A stretch of 29,632 nt of DNA from positions 1 through 29,632 of the IMG/VR virus record IMGVR_UViG_3300037961_004406; one strand, given 5' to 3'. The stretch is from a virus. The notes under the pieces were generated by a model that saw only the letters and a program-made list of their open reading frames with translations, made no database searches and had not been told where the DNA came from. Of this stretch, positions 8,202-15,708 are shown piece after piece. How positions within the stretch are numbered: the first letter of the stretch is position 1; each line of letters begins with the position of its first letter. A program made the position numbers and the translations under genes.

Positions 8202-9050
8202 TTACATCAAATCTTTATAGTAATCCATTGTTTTACCTGGAACTAAGTTTTCATCTTGTAAACCACTTCCACTTTGTCTAGCGGCTCCATAACCTCTTTT
8301 CATTTCACCGCCATCTTTCATTCCAAATTTCTTTTTCTGTGCCTCAACTGACATTAAAGCTCCAACCATAGCTTTTTTAGGTTTCATTTTACCTTTCATT
8401 TGAGCACCTGCTATTCTATCTGCTTGTGTAGGATTTGGGTTTTTATCAATACCTGCTTTTACTGATAGCATACCAAAACCACCTTTAGCTCTTCTAGCTA
8501 TTCCTCTTCTACCCATTTCTCTTTTAGAACTCATAGAAGCACCAATGCTAGATTCAACTTTTCTTATGTCTCGTTTATTATCTTCTTTTTTTGCCATTCC
8601 TCTAGTTGATGCTGGGCCTCCTTGTGCTTTTTTTGCAAGAGGTGTCATCTCTTTTCTTTTCTTTAATCTATCTCTTAAATTTTCTCCAGCAGTTTTGCCA
8701 ATTCTTTTTCCCATAACATCTTTTATTTTTTGAACTGCGTCTCTTAATTTACCTGGTGTACCACTATCGTATCCACCGCCTTTTTTATATTTTAACATGC
8801 CTCCTCCAGCTTTTTTATTTTTTCTTTTAATTAATTCTTTTATACCAGGGTAGTCTTTTGCTTTTCCTTTATAAAAAACACCTCTTGGCATCAATTGTAT
8901 TACTTTAGGTTTTTTTGGTTTGTTGCTCATTCCACCTCCCGCTTTTTGTTGTGGTCTAGGTTTAGGTTTAATCGGTTTTGGTTTTAAAGGTTTTCCACCT
9001 TTACCTGTGGGTTTAACAACAACCATATTAAACGTATATTTTTTACTCAT
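8202..9050 (-). CDS. Lys-rich protein with KAGGGM motifs and YYKDLM tag
   Basis: This 282-aa protein is extremely basic. It carries Lys/Pro repeats near the N-terminus (GKPLKPKPIKPKPRPQQ), two KAGGGM motifs (QQKAGGGMSNK and NKKAGGGMLKYKKGGG), and ends TMDYYKDLM. No enzyme motif is visible. The gene overlaps its upstream neighbour by four bases (ATGA type), so these genes are probably translated together. The charge suggests binding to DNA or to acidic virion surfaces. The family is unknown to me, though similar Gly-Gly-Met, Lys-rich proteins are familiar from marine phage genomes. Confidence 0.65.
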   Translation of the reverse strand: MSKKYTFNMVVVKPTGKGGKPLKPKPIKPKPRPQQKAGGGMSNKPKKPKVIQLMPRGVFYKGKAKDYPGIKELIKRKNKKAGGGMLKYKKGGGYDSGTPGKLRDAVQKIKDVMGKRIGKTAGENLRDRLKKRKEMTPLAKKAQGGPASTRGMAKKEDNKRDIRKVESSIGASMSSKREMGRRGIARRAKGGFGMLSVKAGIDKNPNPTQADRIAGAQMKGKMKPKKAMVGALMSVEAQKKKFGMKDGGEMKRGYGAARQSGSGLQDENLVPGKTMDYYKDLM

Positions 9051-9325
9051 AGGTCTATCATACCCCCATAGTATTTCTTTGTAAACGTACTGACATTAGT
9101 AGGTTTTCCTCCTGGATTTCCTGCTGCTCTTTTTCGTCTGACAGCACTTGCCTTTTGCCCACTTGTCATACGTGTGGCTTTTGCAAGTGGGACACACTTG
9201 GGGTATTTCCTTGAAGAGCCACTCGCAGTAGACCTTCCACAAGGTTGAAATTTTCCATTTTTTCGCTTGGCTCCAATATCTACCCATTTTTCTGAAAACC
9301 ATTTTTTTAACCCCTTTTTAGCCAT
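9047..9325 (-). CDS. Small basic DUF5872-like protein with Tyr-Tyr tag
   Basis: This 92-aa protein contains KKWFSEKWVDIGAK, GKFQPCGRSTASGSSRKYPK, CVPLAKATRMTSGQK and SAVRRKRAAGNPGGKPTNV. I associate these motifs with the DUF5872-like domain found in phages, giant viruses and plankton genomes. Two Cys (in PCGR and KCVP) and many Arg/Lys suggest a nucleic-acid or metal-binding mini-domain, but no function is established. It ends TFTKKYYGGMIDL, a variant of the tag on neighbouring proteins. It overlaps both neighbours by a few bases. Confidence 0.65.
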   Translation of the reverse strand: MAKKGLKKWFSEKWVDIGAKRKNGKFQPCGRSTASGSSRKYPKCVPLAKATRMTSGQKASAVRRKRAAGNPGGKPTNVSTFTKKYYGGMIDL

Positions 9326-10035
9326 TAGATTAAATCTTTATAATATGCCTCGTATGACTTATTAGAAACTGGTTCCCCAGCTAAATCTGATTTGATATAT
9401 GAACCTTGATACTGTTCTCTTGCCATACCACCTTGATTAAAATCTTTAGTTTTTCTTTTTCTAATTTTTTGTCTCATTTGTTTTAATTCTTCAGGTTTTG
9501 GTCTTAAAGGCTCTCTCTTAAAACCAGGTTTCTTATCCATGGGTCTAAAAGGCATTCGCTCAATTCTAGGCATTTCATCTTCTCCAGGTCTATAAGGTAA
9601 CGGTCTCATTCTAACAGGTTTATTAGGATCGAAAGGCAAAGGTTTCATTCTACGTTCATCTCCAGGTCTAGAAGGCATAGGTCTCATGCCTTTTGGTCTT
9701 GGTCTTCGTCTTTTTTGATCTTCATATTTTTGTAAACGACCCATTCCTGAACCTGCTCCTGCCATACCACCTTCAGCTTTTTTAATTGAGTCTAAAGTTT
9801 TAGCTTGTTGTTTATGTAGACCTGATGCTTTATGTAAAGCTTTAGCTACTTTTTTAATTTTTATTTGACCACCTTCTTTTTTCTTTTTAGGGCCCCAATC
9901 TTTTCTTTTTAACCCTGAAGGGTCTTTTGCTTTACCTGCACAAATTTTAGAAGCATAGGCGTTAGCATATGCTGACGGATATACTTTAAATTTTCGCTTC
10001 GCTGCCGCTTTACCTCTTGGGCATAACTTTGTCAT
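9325..10035 (-). CDS. Basic protein with Arg/Pro repeats and YYKDLI tag
   Basis: This 236-aa protein starts with CPRGKAAAKRKFKVYPSAYA and NAYASKICAG, a conserved module in marine phage proteins. Residues 117-174 consist of four imperfect repeats of about 13 to 18 residues of the type MRPLPYRPGEDE. After another Lys/Arg helix (KQMRQKIRKRKTKDF) comes a GGMAREQYQG motif, and the protein ends SYEAYYKDLI. The start codon is preceded by AAAGGAGTTTATATG. No catalytic motif is visible. A structural, DNA-condensing or scaffold-like role is inferred from composition only. Confidence 0.65.
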   Translation of the reverse strand: MTKLCPRGKAAAKRKFKVYPSAYANAYASKICAGKAKDPSGLKRKDWGPKKKKEGGQIKIKKVAKALHKASGLHKQQAKTLDSIKKAEGGMAGAGSGMGRLQKYEDQKRRRPRPKGMRPMPSRPGDERRMKPLPFDPNKPVRMRPLPYRPGEDEMPRIERMPFRPMDKKPGFKREPLRPKPEELKQMRQKIRKRKTKDFNQGGMAREQYQGSYIKSDLAGEPVSNKSYEAYYKDLI

Positions 10036-10074
10036 ATAAACTCCTTTTTTGTGGCCACAATGTAAGTTTCTAAC

Positions 10075-10224
10075 TTATCCTTTTTTGCGGTTGTACAACT
10101 TTTTAGATTGTATCACTTTTTGTTTATACTTTGAAGACCCTAAGCTTTTAGCCATGGGATTCTTTCTAGCCCCACGTAATTTACCGTCCACTTGTTGTCT
10201 CATTTGTGATCTTGATATAGCCAT
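10075..10224 (-). CDS. 49-aa basic peptide directly after the second halogenase
   Basis: An ATG at 10224 opens a 49-codon frame ending with TAA at 10075. The product begins MAISRSQMRQQVDGKLRGAR and continues with Lys-rich sequence (SSKYKQKVIQSKKLYNRKKG). The MAISR start with a nearby Gln/Arg recurs in short phage peptides and also opens the major capsid protein of this window. No good ribosome binding site is seen, so translation may depend on coupling with the halogenase, which stops only 11 bases upstream. Function unknown; a small virion or DNA-binding peptide is possible. Confidence 0.55.
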   Translation of the reverse strand: MAISRSQMRQQVDGKLRGARKNPMAKSLGSSKYKQKVIQSKKLYNRKKG

Positions 10225-10235
10225 AGTTAATTATA

Positions 10236-11669
10236 TTACGTATTTCTTATGTTTTCAATCCATCTTTTATGAGAAATATAATTACGCTTCTCATCTAAAT
10301 AATTATTGACCATATTCTCAGTTGTTTTTGTTAAAATTTTTAAAGCATTTCTATCAAATTTTAATAGGAGTTTTTTAATTTCATCAGAATTCCAAAAATC
10401 CATACCGTATAAAACTTGTGTATAATTTTCAGTGTAAAATAAACTATAAGAACATCCTAAAAAATCTTCACCAATCGGAGGTCTTGTTTTCCAAATTTTT
10501 AACTTATCTTGTAGCTCATCAGGTAAAGTAACATCTTTTTCATTTAGGTAATGTATTAAAACAAATTCTTTAAGATTATTCATAACAATAGACATTTTAT
10601 CATTATACCTTTTTCTAGAAGCAGGACTTGGATCAATAAAATATTGATTGAATAAAAAGATTTGTTGTATTGTGGTTCCGATAGAAGTAGCCTCTAAAGG
10701 TTCAATGAAACTAGCACATAAACCAACTGCTAAACAATTTTGTATCCACATTTTTTCTAATGCACCAGGATCAAATTTTACATGCTTTCCTATTTCTATT
10801 TCATGTCCTAGTATCTCCTCAGATTCTTTTTTTGCTTGATCAGCATTTTTTAAATTGTTATTATAAACATGCCCATTACCCCATCTTCCATATGTAGGTA
10901 TTCTCCATGTCCAACCATTATTAGTTTTTCTTGATTCTGTATAAGGGGTGTATTCATTTGTATCCTGAGTTGGAAAAGCTATTGCTTCGTTCATAGGAAA
11001 CTGTTTTGAATAAGATTTCCATTTACCTCCAACACTAGAAATTAACAATCTTTTAAATCCTGTACAATCAATATAAAAATCTGCTGTATAATCTTTTTCC
11101 CCTATCAGTTTGTCTATTCTTCCTAAATCATTTAATCTAACAGTTTTAATAGTGTCGTTTGTAATTTTAATTCCACGTTGTTCGCATTTTTTTAGTAAGT
11201 ATTTATTTAATTTAAAAGTATTAAAATGATATTGTTTTGAAGGTGATTTATTTAAATCATTTTTAACTAAATTTTCAATCGCTAAATAATCAGCGGTTTT
11301 AATTTGATCAACTTTATTTGCAAGTAAACAAAGATAAGAAAAATTTAATTGACCTAATTTAATATCTGAAAACCCTCTTTGAATGCTGTGATAATAATTA
11401 TGTTTGCTCCATCCACCTGTAAAGTAAATTCCTAATTTTACAGTAGCGTCTGTTTCTTTAATTAATTCTTTCCAATCTATTTCACAATAATCTAAAAAAT
11501 CCTGCCATTGTTCTGTTGATCCTTCACCTACTCCTATGATACCAATCTCTTCTGATTTTATAATTTCTATATCTACGTTATAAGTTTTTTTCAAAATTAA
11601 AGCTGAAAGTAAACCTGCTGTTCCTCCACCTACAACTATTATCTTATTGACAGATGTATCCATTATCAT
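10236..11669 (-). CDS. Flavin-dependent (tryptophan-type) halogenase, copy 2
   Basis: This 477-aa protein is a full-length FAD-dependent halogenase. The FAD-binding GGGTAG lies at residues 14-19, followed by GIIGVGEGSTEQW. The catalytic Lys that forms or places the haloamine/HOX is Lys78 in DATVKLGIYF. The family signature WxWxIP is at 253-258 (NGWTWRIP), and the catalytic Glu is Glu326 in FIEPLEATSIG; characterised enzymes usually have Ser where Ala327 stands. Such enzymes use FADH2, O2 and halide; no flavin reductase is encoded nearby, so the host would supply it. It is paralogous to the halogenase at 13825-15216. Its start (ATG or the ATG two codons later, after AAGG) overlaps the preceding oxygenase-like gene by 26 bp. 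Substrate and halide are unknown. Confidence 0.9.
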   Translation of the reverse strand: MIMDTSVNKIIVVGGGTAGLLSALILKKTYNVDIEIIKSEEIGIIGVGEGSTEQWQDFLDYCEIDWKELIKETDATVKLGIYFTGGWSKHNYYHSIQRGFSDIKLGQLNFSYLCLLANKVDQIKTADYLAIENLVKNDLNKSPSKQYHFNTFKLNKYLLKKCEQRGIKITNDTIKTVRLNDLGRIDKLIGEKDYTADFYIDCTGFKRLLISSVGGKWKSYSKQFPMNEAIAFPTQDTNEYTPYTESRKTNNGWTWRIPTYGRWGNGHVYNNNLKNADQAKKESEEILGHEIEIGKHVKFDPGALEKMWIQNCLAVGLCASFIEPLEATSIGTTIQQIFLFNQYFIDPSPASRKRYNDKMSIVMNNLKEFVLIHYLNEKDVTLPDELQDKLKIWKTRPPIGEDFLGCSYSLFYTENYTQVLYGMDFWNSDEIKKLLLKFDRNALKILTKTTENMVNNYLDEKRNYISHKRWIENIRNT

Positions 11670-12213
11670 CGTTGACCTTTTCTATTAAAGTTTTCTTTTC
11701 ATCTATATCAGTTATTAACAAATTTCCTGCATAGGTTTCAATATTTGAAGATTTTTTTACCATATGTTCTAAATAACTTGGGAAAATTACTATTTGTCCT
11801 GGCCTAAATTCAGATTGATAAGTTTGTTCAAAAAAATTTTCACCATAAAAACATTCTATTAAATGTTTATGTGGAGCAAAGAATACAGTTCTAGATGCTC
11901 CTTTGATATATATAATAAAACTAAAATGAGAGTCTGTATGTATATGGTTTTCTTGAAAATCCTCTGTAATATATTTATTCTTCCATATGTTGCATAATTT
12001 AATTTTTGAAGATGCAGGTAATAAAGGCATAATTGTTTTTGCTATAACTGTCATTAAATAATGATAAGATTCTTTAGATAATTTATTTTTTTGTCCATGA
12101 GAAGTATTAGTATTAGAATACCATTTATTTTCTGCTGTTTCAGCTTGTAAGTCAATTTTTTCCAAATCTATATTTGTCATAAAGATAGGAGTTGAAAATA
12201 TATTAAATTTCAT
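11644..12213 (-). CDS. 2OG-Fe(II) oxygenase-like protein, copy 2 of the cassette
   Basis: This 189-aa protein resembles the putative 2OG-Fe(II) oxygenases of the PF13759 type. Candidate metal ligands are in ENHIHTDSHFSFIIYIKG (His90, His92, Asp94) with a distal His150 in IVIFPSYLEHMV. The expected Arg after the distal His is not evident (NIETYAGNLLITD), so activity is less sure than for other family members. It overlaps the carbamoyltransferase end by 11 bp and the second halogenase start by 26 bp. It shares FPSYL-H and the general layout with the protein at 15206-15703, indicating that the oxygenase and halogenase were probably duplicated as a pair. Confidence 0.7.
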   Translation of the reverse strand: MKFNIFSTPIFMTNIDLEKIDLQAETAENKWYSNTNTSHGQKNKLSKESYHYLMTVIAKTIMPLLPASSKIKLCNIWKNKYITEDFQENHIHTDSHFSFIIYIKGASRTVFFAPHKHLIECFYGENFFEQTYQSEFRPGQIVIFPSYLEHMVKKSSNIETYAGNLLITDIDEKKTLIEKVNDDNGYICQ

Positions 12214-13825
12214 TTTTAATTATTAGTTTCTTTTTTTCAGGAAGGTAAGAATATACAAGATTTGTTTCTAACATCATACTCTTCAAATCTTCTAAATTTT
12301 CTACAATTGGTGATCCTGGTTTATTTAGTGATGTATTAAGTAAAAAAGGTATTTGGTAAATATCATTAAAAGCTTTTAACAAATCATGATAATTAGTATT
12401 TTTTTCACGTATTAGTTCCTGGACTCTTGAGGTTCCTTGAGGACATAACACATTAGACAAATGTTCTTTTTTTGATTCTTGAGCTCTAAATACATTCATC
12501 ATAAATTCAGCACTTCTATTCGAATCTCGAATAAAATATTTTTCAAAATATTCACTCATAATAGTACATGCAAAAGGTCTGTACCATTCCCTTTTTTTAA
12601 TAGTGTTTATTTTATCTATGCATCTTAAATTAGTTGCATTCATCAAAAGACTTCTATTACCTAAAGCTCTTTGTCCTTGTTCTGACCTGCCCTGAAATAT
12701 TGCAACAGGGTCTTCAAATAAAATTTTTGCTACTTCTCCAGGAGAAACATCTATTATTCTAAATTTGTTATTAAATATTTCTAAATTATATTCAGGCTTG
12801 AATCCTAAATAACAATGATTTGGTCTTTGTATTGTATTAAAATTATAATGATTTAAATGACCTAAAGATATACCTTGATCATTACATATGGGATCATGAA
12901 AAATATCAAAATCAAAAGATAAAGATAAATCAGTATTTATCAGAATATTTTGTGTTACACCTCCAGTTATAGTAATGGGTTTGGATATACTTAATTTTTT
13001 GAAATAATTTCTTGCAATAAATTCACATGCCTTTTGAAATGTAAATGAAAAATTCATAGCATCATTATTACCTTTCTCTGTATTGAAATTTTTATATGCA
13101 GTTACTTTTTTATTTAGAGAATAATTTGGAAAAGGAGCTATTATATTTCTGTTAAAAGTATGATTACTAGATATTATATCACTAATATATTTTTCATCAT
13201 ATTTACCAAAAGATGAAAAAGCCATAGCTTTACCTTCAGAAAAATTATCATTTTCGAAAAGACCTAACTCTCTTGTTAAGAAAGTGTAGGCTTCTCCTAT
13301 ACCAAGATTGTTAGGAGAGGTATGTAAAAAGTCTTTTTGATAATTAAAAGGATCAGGATTGTATAAATATTTACGAATTTGTTTTAAATCATTTCTATAA
13401 AAAGAAACTTGTTCAACTCCTTTGATATTTTGTTCTAAGCTTACCTCTGCTCCGTTACCATCCCAAACTAAATAATCCGTATTGTTATTAAAAGATTTTG
13501 CACAGGCTGCATGAAATAAGTGATGGTTTTTAGATATTAAAATTTTTGCTTTTGGATGTAAGCATTCTCTAAAAAATTTCAAACCGCTTCCTTTGTTAAA
13601 TAAAAAACTTCGCCAAAGGTCAGTTAAATTATCTGACATTTCTGCAAATAAAACTACATCAAATACAATTCCTAGTTCTGCAATTTTTTTAATAATTTCA
13701 TAATTAGGTAGAGGGCTATGTTTAAATTTATTAAATCTACTTATTTCACAATGTACAATTAATTCATTATCTTTTGAAACAGAAATAGCTCCATCATGTG
13801 AAGTATATATCGAGAGAACATTCAT
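12203..13825 (-). CDS. NodU/CmcH-type O-carbamoyltransferase
   Basis: This 540-aa protein is the full length expected for the NodU/CmcH/TobZ family, which transfers a carbamoyl group from carbamoyl phosphate to a hydroxyl through a carbamoyl-adenylate. Family marks in order: SHDGAIS (10-14), the metal-binding HxxxH in NHHLFHAACA (His101, His105), WDGNG (Asp122), EGKAMAFSSFG, ITGGVTQNILIN, and the C-terminal-domain QGRSEQGQRALGNRSLL with KKREWYRPFA and NTSLNKPGSP. All appear intact. ATG overlaps the preceding halogenase stop as TAATG, and the following oxygenase-like gene overlaps by 11 bp. The acceptor could be a sugar, a small hydroxylated molecule or modified DNA; related viral enzymes have been linked with carbamoylation of hydroxymethylcytosine, but no hydroxymethylation gene is in this window. 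Confidence 0.9.
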   Translation of the reverse strand: MNVLSIYTSHDGAISVSKDNELIVHCEISRFNKFKHSPLPNYEIIKKIAELGIVFDVVLFAEMSDNLTDLWRSFLFNKGSGLKFFRECLHPKAKILISKNHHLFHAACAKSFNNNTDYLVWDGNGAEVSLEQNIKGVEQVSFYRNDLKQIRKYLYNPDPFNYQKDFLHTSPNNLGIGEAYTFLTRELGLFENDNFSEGKAMAFSSFGKYDEKYISDIISSNHTFNRNIIAPFPNYSLNKKVTAYKNFNTEKGNNDAMNFSFTFQKACEFIARNYFKKLSISKPITITGGVTQNILINTDLSLSFDFDIFHDPICNDQGISLGHLNHYNFNTIQRPNHCYLGFKPEYNLEIFNNKFRIIDVSPGEVAKILFEDPVAIFQGRSEQGQRALGNRSLLMNATNLRCIDKINTIKKREWYRPFACTIMSEYFEKYFIRDSNRSAEFMMNVFRAQESKKEHLSNVLCPQGTSRVQELIREKNTNYHDLLKAFNDIYQIPFLLNTSLNKPGSPIVENLEDLKSMMLETNLVYSYLPEKKKLIIKNEI

Positions 13826-15216
13826 TAATAATATTTTAAAATTAAATCTATGGCTTCTTTGTGCCCTATCTTTGGACTTTTATCATTAAAAGCTATAAAT
13901 TCCTCTGTATCTTTTACCACTTTATTTTTTAAATTAACAGGTAAATTTTCAAATACGTTTTTAATTAAATCAACATTAAAATAATTTAATCCATATAATA
14001 CTTCAATATAATTACCCGATTCAAATAAACCATAAGGCACATTTACATCCTCATCTTTTGGTAAATTATTTTTCCACTTACGTAGTTTGTCATTAAGTTC
14101 AGAAGATATCTCTCCATTTAGTTCTGAGTTTAAATAGTGCAGCTGTATAAACTCAACTAATTGATCAAAGACTTTATTAACAGAATAATTATATATTTCT
14201 TGATTATTGTTATCATGATATAAATTTAAAAACATAAAAACTTGATTAATAGTGCTTCCAATAGATGTGGCTTCAAGAGGTTCTACAAACATAGCAGAAA
14301 GGCCTACTGATAAACAATTCTTATTCCAAATTTTTTCTAACCTGCCTGGGTAAAAATTAAATTCTCTTTTACCTTGATCAATTAATTGTTTAATATCATC
14401 ATCAATTAATAAATCATTATATACAACACCATTACCCGTTCTATCTTGAGTAGGTATACGCCATTTCCAGCCACCTTTATATTTTTTTGCTAACGTCCAA
14501 GCATTATATTGATTCATCTTTTCAGTTTGAAAAGCAACTGCTTTATTGCATATAAGTTTGTGTGAGTAACTTTTCCAATCAGATTTATTAAGTAATCTTT
14601 TAAAACCTGTGCAATCAAAATAGAAATCTGCTAAATATTTTTTTTCACCTTGAATAAAATTAATTTGTTCTGTCTCATTAATTTTTACAATATGATCATC
14701 AAAAACATGTATATCTCTTTCTCTTGCTAATTTATAAAAATAATCATTTAGTTTGAATGTATCGAAATGATATTGGTTTACAGGAGATTGATTTGGTCTT
14801 TCTAAAAAATTAGGGTAAAATTTATTTTCAAAATAACATTGATCACTCAAAGGTAATTGAGAAAAAGAATCAGAAAGGTCATTACCAATATGAAAAAGAT
14901 AATAAGGTTTTGTTCTCAACCAATTTTGATCATGAAACACTGACCTAGTATGTAAAAATTCTTTATCTGACCAACCATTAAAAAATATTCCTGATTTAAA
15001 AGTAGCTCCAGTATGTTTTAAAATATCGTAGGGCTTAACACCGATAAAATTAATAAAACTTGTAAATTCTTTAGTAGAACCTTCTCCTACTCCAATTATT
15101 CCAATTTTGTCTGATTTTATAATGGCTACACTTTTTTCAGGGTATGCAGCTTTTACCATTAAAGCTGTAATATATCCTGCTGTGCCTCCACCTAGTATTA
15201 AGAAGTTATATTTCAT
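13825..15216 (-). CDS. Flavin-dependent (tryptophan-type) halogenase, copy 1
   Basis: This 463-aa protein contains all main halogenase landmarks: GGGTAG (9-14), GIIGVGEGSTKEF, catalytic Lys74 in GATFKSGIFF, CTGFKRLL after the second FAD strand, W250-x-W252-x-I-P255 (GGWKWRIP), and Glu315 in FVEPLEATSIG. As in copy 2, Ala replaces the Ser that usually follows the catalytic Glu. Characterised relatives halogenate indoles, pyrroles or phenols, and a cyanophage member of the family (VirX1) prefers iodide. The substrate-binding middle region differs strongly from copy 2, so the two probably act on different substrates or positions. It overlaps the upstream oxygenase by 11 bp and the carbamoyltransferase start by one base. 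Confidence 0.9.
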   Translation of the reverse strand: MKYNFLILGGGTAGYITALMVKAAYPEKSVAIIKSDKIGIIGVGEGSTKEFTSFINFIGVKPYDILKHTGATFKSGIFFNGWSDKEFLHTRSVFHDQNWLRTKPYYLFHIGNDLSDSFSQLPLSDQCYFENKFYPNFLERPNQSPVNQYHFDTFKLNDYFYKLARERDIHVFDDHIVKINETEQINFIQGEKKYLADFYFDCTGFKRLLNKSDWKSYSHKLICNKAVAFQTEKMNQYNAWTLAKKYKGGWKWRIPTQDRTGNGVVYNDLLIDDDIKQLIDQGKREFNFYPGRLEKIWNKNCLSVGLSAMFVEPLEATSIGSTINQVFMFLNLYHDNNNQEIYNYSVNKVFDQLVEFIQLHYLNSELNGEISSELNDKLRKWKNNLPKDEDVNVPYGLFESGNYIEVLYGLNYFNVDLIKNVFENLPVNLKNKVVKDTEEFIAFNDKSPKIGHKEAIDLILKYY

Positions 15217-15703
15217 TAAACAAGTCTTTTGTAGACTGTTTTGTTAATAATTCAAGATTTAAAGATATCCTTTTCTCATCAGTTATTGATACATTAGGGT
15301 GATGCCATAAATAGCTAGGAAATATAATTAATTCATTTTCACAAGGTATGTAATTAACCACTTTATCATTTATTTTAAAATCTATACCTTTTTCATCACT
15401 ACAAAGTTTAAGATAAATAACTCCGTTTATATTTGCAGTGTCTTGATGATTATGCCAATTTGTTAATGTATAATTTTTATCTGAAACAGAACACCAAACA
15501 TTAAACTCTTCTTCTAAAATATCTATATTTTTAAAAAGTTCTTTGCACTTTGAAATAAAGATATCATATAAATCTGCTCTGTATTTTGTATGTAGTAAAA
15601 AATTAAAACCTTCTGTTTTATAGTCTCTTTGTTTTATTGCTTCTTCTATAATTTCATCTTTAAAAGGTAAATCAACTTTATAGCTAAAGATGTCCTTAAA
15701 CAT
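15206..15703 (-). CDS. 2OG-Fe(II) oxygenase-like protein, copy 1 of the cassette
   Basis: This 165-aa protein has a PF13759-like outline. Candidate metal ligands lie in LTNWHNHQDTANINGVIYL (His84, His86, Asp88) and IIFPSYLWHHPNVS (His134 or His135), with Arg145 in DEKRISLNLEL in the place of the 2-oxoglutarate-binding residue. It is the first gene of the halogenase cassette, starting five bases after the M15 peptidase stop, with no strong Shine-Dalgarno sequence, so it is probably read as part of the same late transcript. Its 3' end overlaps the halogenase start by 11 bp. Presumably it hydroxylates the same substrate or scaffold that the halogenase and carbamoyltransferase act on; this is inference. 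Confidence 0.75.
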   Translation of the reverse strand: MFKDIFSYKVDLPFKDEIIEEAIKQRDYKTEGFNFLLHTKYRADLYDIFISKCKELFKNIDILEEEFNVWCSVSDKNYTLTNWHNHQDTANINGVIYLKLCSDEKGIDFKINDKVVNYIPCENELIIFPSYLWHHPNVSITDEKRISLNLELLTKQSTKDLFNEI

Positions 15704-15708
15704 GAATC

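Noticed and set aside
9096-9302. Second minus-strand frame of 68 codons within the DUF5872-like gene
   Set aside because: It is an offset shadow of a gene with recognisable conserved motifs and has no independent start signal.
10049-10060. Perfect 12-base palindrome TTGTGGCCACAA after a run of A on the minus strand
   Set aside because: It has no loop, cannot form a good hairpin and lies next to the ribosome binding site of an ordinary gene; chance is likely.
10049-10309. Plus-strand open frame of 86 codons
   Set aside because: It is antisense to the 49-aa peptide gene and the end of a certain halogenase gene; every supported gene here is on the minus strand and no ribosome binding site is seen.
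12203-13825. Carbamoyltransferase as proof of DNA base hypermodification
   Set aside because: Viral relatives can act on modified cytosine, but the window has no thymidylate-synthase-like, hydroxymethylase or kinase gene, and the coupling with halogenases points equally to other targets.
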